A stretch of DNA of 10,011 nucleotides from Lachnospiraceae bacterium (GTDB lineage Bacteria; Bacillota; Clostridia; Lachnospirales; Lachnospiraceae), in the NCBI GenBank assembly GCA_009774215.1, contig VSNH01000126.1, positions 1 through 10,011 on the forward strand, in the 5' to 3' direction. The notes below the pieces were generated by a model. That model had not been told where the DNA came from and did no database searches. It saw only the letters and a program-made list of their open reading frames with translations. Within the stretch, counting starts at the first letter, position 1; each line of letters opens with the position of its first letter. Position numbers and translations under genes: made by a program. Positions 5,294 to 10,011 of the stretch are shown here, piece after piece.

Positions 5294-7987
5294 GATAAGC
5301 TGCAACAGCCTTTCCTCCACCTGCGCTTTCATCTGCGTATACTTCTCAAGCTTCGCGCGCTCCTCGTCCACTTTCTGTTTCGGCGCTTTTGACAGGAACC
5401 TTTCGTTACCCAGCATCCCCTGCACTCTGGCGAGCTCGCCCTCCAGACGCTTCTGCTCTTTTTTCAGACGCTCGATCTCCTGCGCGATATCCACCAGCTC
5501 CTCAAACGGAATATAAACCGTCGCGTTCGGGATTACCACGGACACGGCGCTGTCGTCAATGCCGCTCTTATCCGTCTGCACGGTCAGTTCCGAAGCCGCC
5601 GCAAGCGAGGTGAAGAACTGTCTGCCCTCCTCAAAAATTTGACGCACGCCCTCATTGTCGCTGACCACATACACGGCCGCCTTCTTTCCGGGCGCCACGT
5701 TCATCTCTGTTCTCACGTTGCGGATGCCGCGCACTGCCTCCTTCATCAGTTCGATGGCGTTCTCTTCCTTTGCAAACTGCCTGTCTCCGCAAAATACCGG
5801 CCACTCGGACACCATGATGGATTCCTCTTTTGTCTGCAGCGTGCAGAAAATCTCCTCCGTGATGAAAGGCATGTAAGGATGCAGAAGCTTCAATGCGTCG
5901 ATCAGCACATTCTGTAACGTCCACAATGCCGCCCGCTTTCCTTCCTCCTCGCCTGCCTCCGTGCTGTAAAGGCGGGGTTTCACCATCTCGATATACCAGT
6001 CGCAGAACTCGTCCCAGATAAAATCGTACACCTTCTGCACCGCAATACCGAGCTCAAAGCTGTCCATATTGTCCGTCACTTCTTTAACAAGCGTATTTAA
6101 TTTGGAAAGAATCCACTTGTCCACCGGATAGAGGCTGTTCTTGATCTCCTCATAGGAAGTCTCCCAGCCGCGCTTCCCGGTTTTCTCCTCCTCCTGATCC
6201 ATATTCATCATGATAAAGCGGGACGCGTTCCACACCTTGTTCGCAAAGTTGCGGCTGGCCTCCACTCTCTCATAGTAGAAACGCATATCGTTGCCGGGCG
6301 CATTTCCCGTAATCAGCGTAAGGCGGAGCGCGTCCGCACCGTACCGGTCGATGATCTCCAGCGGATCAATGCCGTTGCCAAGGGACTTACTCATCTTCCG
6401 CCCCTGGGAATCCCGCACAAGGCCGTGGAAGAGCACCGTCTTAAAGGGCTTCTCCCCCATCTGCTCATAGCCGGAGAAGATCATGCGGATGACCCAGAAG
6501 AAGATAATGTCATATCCTGTCACCAGCACATCCGTAGGATAGAAGTAGTCCAGATCCTCCGTCTTTTCAGGCCACCCCAGCGTGGAAAAAGGCCAAAGCG
6601 CAGAGGAGAACCATGTGTCCAGCGTATCGGGATCCTGCGTGAAATGGGTTTCGCCGCACTTCGGGCACACCGCCGGCGCCTCTTTCGCCACTACGATCTC
6701 CCCGCACTTGTCGCAGTAGTAAGCAGGAATCCTGTGGCCCCACCAGAGCTGGCGGCTGATGCACCAGTCGCGGATATTGTCCGTCCAGTTGTAGTAAATC
6801 TTATTCATGCGCTCCGGGATCAGCTTGATCTCGCCTTTCTTCACCGCCTCCACCGCAGGTTTAATCAGCTCGTCCATCTTCACGAACCACTGTTTCTTAA
6901 TCATCGGCTCAATGGTCGTCTTACAGCGGTCATGGGTGCCTACGTTGTGGGAATAGTCCTCGATCCGCACGAGAAGCCCTTCTTTTTCCAGCTCCTCCAC
7001 GATCTGCTTCCTCGCCTCGTAGCGGTCAAGCCCCTCATATTTTCCACCGTTTTCATTGATGGTGGCATCGTCGTTCATGATATTGACTTCCGGCAGATTG
7101 TGGCGTTTTCCGACTTCAAAGTCGTTCGGGTCATGAGCGGGCGTGATCTTCACAACGCCTGTCCCGAACTCCATGTCCACATACTCATCCTCCACCACGG
7201 GAATCGCCTTATTTACAATCGGCAGCCAGACTTGTCTCCCCTTTAAATAGGTGTATCTCTCGTCGTTCGGATTCACCGCCACAGCCGTATCGCCGAGCAT
7301 CGTCTCCGGGCGGGTGGTCGCAAACTCCAAAAACTCCGTCTTGCTAGGCTGACCATTCTGGTCAACCAGCGGGTACTTGATGTGCCAGAAATGTCCCGCC
7401 TGCTCCTGATACTCCACCTCCGCGTCCGAGATGGAGGTGTTGCACACGGGGCACCAGTTGATGATGCGGCTGCCCTTGTAAATCCAGCCTTTCTCGTGCA
7501 TCTTCACAAACACTTCCGTGACCGCCTTGTTGCAGCCCTCGTCCATGGTGAACCGCTCCCTGTCCCAGTCGCAGGAAGAGCCGAGTTTCTTAAGCTGGGA
7601 GACAATCCGTCCGCCGTACTCTTTTTTCCAGTCCCATGCGCGCTTGAGGAACCCTTCCCTGCCGAGATCGTTCTTGTCGATCCCCTCTTCCTTCAGCTTC
7701 TCGATGATCTTCACCTCGGTGGCGATGGAGGCGTGGTCCGTCCCCGGCTGCCAGAGCGCGTTATAGCCCTGCATCCTCTTGTAACGGATCAGAATGTCCT
7801 GCATGGTATTGTCAAGGGCATGTCCCATATGAAGCTGCCCCGTGATATTCGGGGGCGGGATTACGATGGTGAACGGTGTTTTCGTCCTGTCCACCTCGGC
7901 GTGGAAATATTTTTTGTCCAGCCACTTCTGGTATAATCTGTCCTCGATGCCTTTCGGATCGTAGGTTTTTGCGAGTTCTCTGCCCAT
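5291..7987 (-). CDS. valS: Valine--tRNA ligase
   Basis: This 898-residue class I aminoacyl-tRNA synthetase charges tRNA-Val with valine in the cytoplasm. Visible marks are PPPNITGQLHMGHAL (44-58) with the HIGH-type signature HMGH (53-56), the CP1 editing domain with GTGVVKITPAHDPNDF (275-290, Asp286 being the expected editing residue), a synthetase core with VTGYDIIFFWVIRMI (489-503), KMSKS (531-535), the anticodon-binding helical domain (about 620-770), and the C-terminal coiled-coil tRNA-binding arm (about 830-898, beginning LVDIAQEIERLKKE). Cys pairs 179/182, 425/428 and 441/444 suggest bound zinc. The start ATG has AGGAGG seven bases upstream. It is monocistronic with its own T-box leader. 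The stop codon TAA lies within the terminal repeat of the downstream element, so the last residues may have been altered by its insertion. Confidence 0.98.
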   Translation of the reverse strand: MGRELAKTYDPKGIEDRLYQKWLDKKYFHAEVDRTKTPFTIVIPPPNITGQLHMGHALDNTMQDILIRYKRMQGYNALWQPGTDHASIATEVKIIEKLKEEGIDKNDLGREGFLKRAWDWKKEYGGRIVSQLKKLGSSCDWDRERFTMDEGCNKAVTEVFVKMHEKGWIYKGSRIINWCPVCNTSISDAEVEYQEQAGHFWHIKYPLVDQNGQPSKTEFLEFATTRPETMLGDTAVAVNPNDERYTYLKGRQVWLPIVNKAIPVVEDEYVDMEFGTGVVKITPAHDPNDFEVGKRHNLPEVNIMNDDATINENGGKYEGLDRYEARKQIVEELEKEGLLVRIEDYSHNVGTHDRCKTTIEPMIKKQWFVKMDELIKPAVEAVKKGEIKLIPERMNKIYYNWTDNIRDWCISRQLWWGHRIPAYYCDKCGEIVVAKEAPAVCPKCGETHFTQDPDTLDTWFSSALWPFSTLGWPEKTEDLDYFYPTDVLVTGYDIIFFWVIRMIFSGYEQMGEKPFKTVLFHGLVRDSQGRKMSKSLGNGIDPLEIIDRYGADALRLTLITGNAPGNDMRFYYERVEASRNFANKVWNASRFIMMNMDQEEEKTGKRGWETSYEEIKNSLYPVDKWILSKLNTLVKEVTDNMDSFELGIAVQKVYDFIWDEFCDWYIEMVKPRLYSTEAGEEEGKRAALWTLQNVLIDALKLLHPYMPFITEEIFCTLQTKEESIMVSEWPVFCGDRQFAKEENAIELMKEAVRGIRNVRTEMNVAPGKKAAVYVVSDNEGVRQIFEEGRQFFTSLAAASELTVQTDKSGIDDSAVSVVIPNATVYIPFEELVDIAQEIERLKKEQKRLEGELARVQGMLGNERFLSKAPKQKVDEERAKLEKYTQMKAQVEERLLQLI

Positions 7988-8025
7988 AGTGTGTCCTCCT
8001 TGATTTTACTCTGCCGCTTTCTGAC

Positions 8026-8092
8026 TCTGCTTATAAGCAGACTCGAAATGCTGCGCATTTCTCGTTCGCGTTGCCCAATGCTTCCATGCGCG
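8026..8092. repeat. Dispersed intergenic repeat, copy 2, in the valS leader
   Basis: Bases 8046-8075 (AAATGCTGCGCATTTCTCGT and on) repeat 147-176 with few changes. The unit starts with a perfect 16-bp palindrome, TCTGCTTATAAGCAGA (8026-8041). It lies between the T-box terminator and the valS ribosome binding site, so it is transcribed only when the leader is read through. It has no coding capacity of its own. Confidence 0.55.
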
Positions 8093-8093
8093 C

Positions 8094-8132
8094 AAAAGAA
8101 CGCCCTCTGCCAGTCTCCTGTACAAAGGGCGT
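8094..8132 (-). terminator. Regulated terminator of the valS T-box
   Basis: On the minus strand ACGCCCTTTG (8132-8123) pairs with CAGAGGGCGT (8109-8100), a 10-bp stem with one U-G pair and a 13-nt loop, followed by TTCTTTT (8100-8094). Its 5' arm is shared with the T-box antiterminator (8125-8131), so the two folds exclude each other. Confidence 0.9.
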
Positions 8133-8378
8133 AGTTACGCGGTACCACCTTCATTTATCACTCTGTGAAACCGAAATGCTGCCGGTCTCCGATCCGTTAA
8201 CGGGGATCATGCGTGGACGCTTACTGCCGTTTCCGCCATGTCATCCGCGAAAACATTCTGCATCCCGGTTCCCGAGCCACGTTCCACAAGCCCTCTCCGA
8301 AGGAAACTCCCAGCTTCCGTTTCCTCTCTCTGGCGGCGGTCTTTGTGTACTCCTCTCTGTCATCACCTTTACAATTAT
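8094..8378 (-). promoter_or_regulatory. T-box riboswitch leader of valS
   Basis: The leader senses uncharged tRNA-Val and lets transcription pass into valS. Stem I carries the GGAGTA loop-E element (AGTA at 8351-8348) and the distal AGAGAG/GCTG elements. The specifier loop reads GAAC-GUG-G (8284-8277), which by alignment with the glycine leader of Bacillus (recalled) puts the specifier at 8280-8278, GUG, a valine codon. The T-box AAGGTGGTACCGCG (8151-8138) folds as antiterminator: AAGG with CCUU (8128-8125), bulge UGGUACC (8147-8141), GCG with CGC (8140-8138 with 8131-8129). The UGGU of the bulge would pair with an ACCA tRNA end, as expected for a valine tRNA with discriminator A. The competing terminator is listed separately. 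Confidence 0.93.
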
Positions 8379-8383
8379 TTAAT

Positions 8384-8412
8384 ACTATAGTCAATGAAAA
8401 AGCTTTTGTCAA
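8384..8412 (-). promoter_or_regulatory. Sigma-A promoter of valS
   Basis: The minus strand has a perfect -35 TTGACA (8412-8407), a 17-base spacer and -10 TATAGT (8389-8384, one mismatch to TATAAT). Transcription should start near 8376-8378, at the head of the T-box leader. The -35 begins 17 bases after the stop of the toxin remnant. Confidence 0.88.
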
Positions 8413-8428
8413 TTCCTATTTTCACACT

Positions 8429-8605
8429 TTAATAGTGGTAACTGCATGTATATACAATCAAATGATCGCCTTTCACTTCATATACAAGACGATGATCTTC
8501 CGTTATCCTTCTGCTCCATTTCCCAGCCAGATCATATATAAACGGTTCCGGCTTTCCGAGTCCGTCATAGGGATTTCTTTTGATATCCAAATTAGTCGCT
8601 ATCAT
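8429..8605 (-). pseudogene. C-terminal remnant of a YoeB/Txe-family mRNA interferase toxin
   Basis: From an ATG at 8605 the frame reads 58 residues to TAA at 8431-8429. From about residue 7 it tracks the YoeB C-terminus: RNPYDGLGKPEPF (10-22), KWSRRITEDHRLVY (29-42) and the end CSYHY. The residues matching the catalytic Glu46, Arg65, His83 and terminal Tyr84 of E. coli YoeB are all kept. About 30 N-terminal residues of the usual 84 are missing; the same frame runs upstream only to a TAG about 48 bases before the ATG and shows no YoeB likeness. No ribosome binding site and no YefM-type antitoxin lie upstream, where the divergent promoter of the next gene sits. It is most likely a decayed toxin gene. 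An expressed truncated protein is possible but unlikely to fold. Confidence 0.82.
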
Positions 8606-8628
8606 ATTCTCACACAGTAAATAGCGAC
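8595..8628. repeat. Inverted repeat at the break in the toxin gene
   Basis: GTCGCTAT (8595-8602) and ATAGCGAC (8621-8628) form a perfect 8-bp inverted repeat with an 18-base spacer. The left arm falls where similarity to YoeB starts to fail, so it may be a scar of a rearrangement or an unrelated protein-binding site. Confidence 0.4.
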
Positions 8629-8659
8629 AAATTTCGCAGGGCTGTTTTGGCTAAATTAA

Positions 8660-8672
8660 CCTTATCATAAGG
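8660..8672. promoter_or_regulatory. Palindromic operator candidate before the LacI-like gene
   Basis: CCTTATCATAAGG is a perfect 13-base palindrome with a central C. It sits five bases upstream of the -35 of the plus-strand promoter. Its position and symmetry suit a dimeric regulator, but no binding family is assigned. Confidence 0.4.
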
Positions 8673-8677
8673 ATAAA

Positions 8678-8706
8678 TTGCAAAACCTTCCCCCTTCCTT
8701 TACAAT
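8678..8706 (+). promoter_or_regulatory. Sigma-A promoter of the LacI-like sensor gene
   Basis: TTGCAA (8678-8683), a 17-base spacer and TACAAT (8701-8706) form a good -35/-10 pair, with two and one mismatches. Transcription would start near 8713, leaving a leader of about 43 bases with AAGGAGG at 8741-8747. Confidence 0.65.
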
Positions 8707-8755
8707 AAATGAAAAAGAGAAAAGAAAGCTGTTGTATTGGAAGGAGGCAATCTCT

Positions 8756-10011
8756 ATGTATCATGCCAAAAAAATCGGCGTCTTTATCTCCCATATATTT
8801 GGCGCCTACCAGCAGGGCGTCTGCCAGGGAATCATCGACCGCGCCGTGGAATACGGATATACCGCGGAAATCTTTACCTCCCTTGACGGGGAAAATCTCG
8901 GCTCCTACGCGCGCGGCGAGGAGAGCATTCTGCATATCCCGAACTATTACAGCTTTGACGGCGTCATTTTTGCCTCCGACACTTATATCTCGCAGGAGCT
9001 TCGCCGGAAAATCCTGAAACAGTTACAGACGCTCTCCTGCCCGGTTGTGGAAATCGCCGTAAAGGACGCCCATTTTCCCGTGATTTCACTGGAAAACAAC
9101 TCTATGACAGGCGGTCTGACTTCCCATTTCCTGACCGTACACCGCGCTTCCCGCATATGTTTTCTGGGCTGTTCCACGGAATCCTATATCTCGGACGTGA
9201 GGGAATCCTATTATCGGGACGCCCTGAAGAAACATGGGAAAACGCCCGCCGAAAACGATATTTACCACTGCAGCTATGACAGCGGTGATGTAAATCGGGC
9301 GCTGGATTTTTTCTGCCGTACCGGAACGCCAAAGGCCGTGGTCTGCTACAATGACAGGCTCGCCCTCATGTTCCTCGCTTCCGCCCTTGCGGCAGGATAC
9401 CGCGTGCCGGAAGACATCGCTATAACAGGATGCGACGATACGCCGGACGGCAGAAACGCCTCCCCCATGCTCACGACCGTCTCTTTTCCTGTATATGAGC
9501 TGGGCGCCCGCTCTGTGGAAAACCTGCTTTCGCTGATCCGGCGCGGCAGTCCCGACGCTGCCGGTCCGGCTGCCGAGCTGCTTATTCGGAACTCCTGCGG
9601 CTGCAGTCATTTCGGAAACGCCAACGCCGTCTTTTTTTCTCAGACGCTTTCCAACCGCATCGCCTCTCTGGAAAATTCCATCCTCTGCTCCATGAACATG
9701 TCGTCCTCCCTGCAGCATGTGACGGATCTCGACGCGGGTATGGAACTGCTCACGGATTTTTTGCCGCAGCTGGAGCATTGCAGGGAATTTTATCTGTGCC
9801 TGTACGCCGACTGGGACTCCGTCTCCAGCCACATCCTCGCTCTCACAAACAGGGAGGAAACCGCTTCGGACACCGATACCATCCTTTTAAAGTTTGCGTA
9901 CAAAAACGGAAAACGACTGCCGGAATGCAGCTTCCTAAAAAAGAACCTGCTGCCGGATTATCTTTACGCCGATTCCGACTGCGCGTATATTTATGTCCCG
10001 CTGTATTTTGA
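8756..10011 (+). CDS. LacI-type ligand-binding sensor protein without DNA-binding head, probable signalling enzyme (partial, 3' cut)
   Basis: The frame is open from ATG at 8756 (AAGGAGG eight bases upstream) for 418 codons to the window edge. Residues 5-280 are a periplasmic-binding-protein-like fold of the LacI kind: KKIGVFISHIFGAYQQG (5-21), FDGVIFAS (67-74), the hallmark YNDRLALMFLASALAAG (198-214), VPEDIAITGCDD (217-228). There is no helix-turn-helix before it, no signal peptide and no membrane segment, so the domain is cytosolic. NSCGCSH (279-285) ends the sensor, a helical linker follows (about 295-335), and a GAF-like segment (about 340-418) runs off the edge. From recalled family knowledge, this order in Lachnospiraceae usually leads to a GGDEF diguanylate cyclase, less often an AraC-type or kinase domain; the output is outside the window. 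The ligand is unknown, perhaps a sugar. It has its own promoter, divergent from valS. Confidence 0.9.
   Translation, partial: MYHAKKIGVFISHIFGAYQQGVCQGIIDRAVEYGYTAEIFTSLDGENLGSYARGEESILHIPNYYSFDGVIFASDTYISQELRRKILKQLQTLSCPVVEIAVKDAHFPVISLENNSMTGGLTSHFLTVHRASRICFLGCSTESYISDVRESYYRDALKKHGKTPAENDIYHCSYDSGDVNRALDFFCRTGTPKAVVCYNDRLALMFLASALAAGYRVPEDIAITGCDDTPDGRNASPMLTTVSFPVYELGARSVENLLSLIRRGSPDAAGPAAELLIRNSCGCSHFGNANAVFFSQTLSNRIASLENSILCSMNMSSSLQHVTDLDAGMELLTDFLPQLEHCREFYLCLYADWDSVSSHILALTNREETASDTDTILLKFAYKNGKRLPECSFLKKNLLPDYLYADSDCAYIYVPLYF

Noticed and set aside
6425..7246. A 273-residue plus-strand open frame within valS.
   Set aside because: It is antisense to the conserved catalytic and editing parts of valine-tRNA ligase and shows no recognisable domain.
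7861..8154. A 97-residue minus-strand frame covering the T-box end, the repeat and the valS start.
   Set aside because: It runs through the terminator hairpin and the dispersed repeat and overlaps valS in another frame; this is leader RNA.
8213..8620. A 135-residue plus-strand frame between valS and the sensor gene.
   Set aside because: It is opposite the T-box leader, the valS promoter and the toxin remnant, each of which is better supported on the minus strand.
9086..9832. A 248-residue minus-strand open frame.
   Set aside because: It is the mirror of the LacI-like gene, whose plus-strand frame has a good ribosome binding site, a promoter and clear family motifs.

Overview
The window looks like ordinary chromosome from an anaerobic member of the Clostridia (Bacillota), most likely Lachnospiraceae. 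The reasons are strong AAGGAGG-type ribosome binding sites, a T-box leader on a tRNA synthetase gene, a sigma-D-like promoter, a helix-turn-helix-free LacI-like sensor protein of a kind I associate with gut Lachnospiraceae, and dispersed repeats that I recall from that family. The genus cannot be fixed from this sequence.

Region by region: (1) Bases 1-134 may hold the 3' end of a plus-strand gene that enters from the left. It is followed by a dispersed repeat (147-251) and a factor-independent terminator (256-289) that closes a minus-strand operon. (2) From 5034 down to 333 runs that operon, read right to left: fapA (DUF342 polymer-binding/flagellar-assembly family, GTG start), folC (folylpolyglutamate synthase), a 48-residue acidic small protein translationally coupled to folC, a membrane-anchored zinc-ribbon/TPR protein, and a 59-residue small protein. 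A near-consensus sigma-28/sigma-D promoter lies upstream of fapA. (3) Bases 5168-5293 hold a MITE-like element of about 126 bp. It has imperfect 19-bp terminal inverted repeats and three consecutive hairpins, and its right end supplies the stop codon of valS. (4) valS (5291-7987, minus) is intact. Its leader (about 8378 to 7988) has a clear sigma-A promoter, a complete T-box riboswitch with specifier candidate GUG, a UGGU tRNA-acceptor bulge and mutually exclusive antiterminator and terminator, and then a second copy of the dispersed repeat. (5) Between the valS promoter and the next gene is the C-terminal two thirds of a YoeB-type toxin gene, without N-terminus or antitoxin. (6) From 8756 rightwards runs a plus-strand reading frame, open to the window edge for 418 codons. 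It encodes a cytoplasmic LacI-type ligand-binding domain without a DNA-binding head, so it is probably the sensor half of a signalling protein such as a diguanylate cyclase.

Functionally the window mixes housekeeping genes (valine charging, folate polyglutamylation) with envelope, motility or signalling genes. The valS leader senses uncharged tRNA-Val. The fapA operon may be tied to motility through its promoter. The right-hand gene may feed a sugar-like signal into c-di-GMP. I see no phage, CRISPR, defence island or biosynthetic cluster, and no clear case for a wholly new system. The most informative oddities are the element that ends valS, the decayed toxin, the sigma-D-like promoter before a folate gene operon, and the undescribed small proteins that flank the TPR membrane protein.
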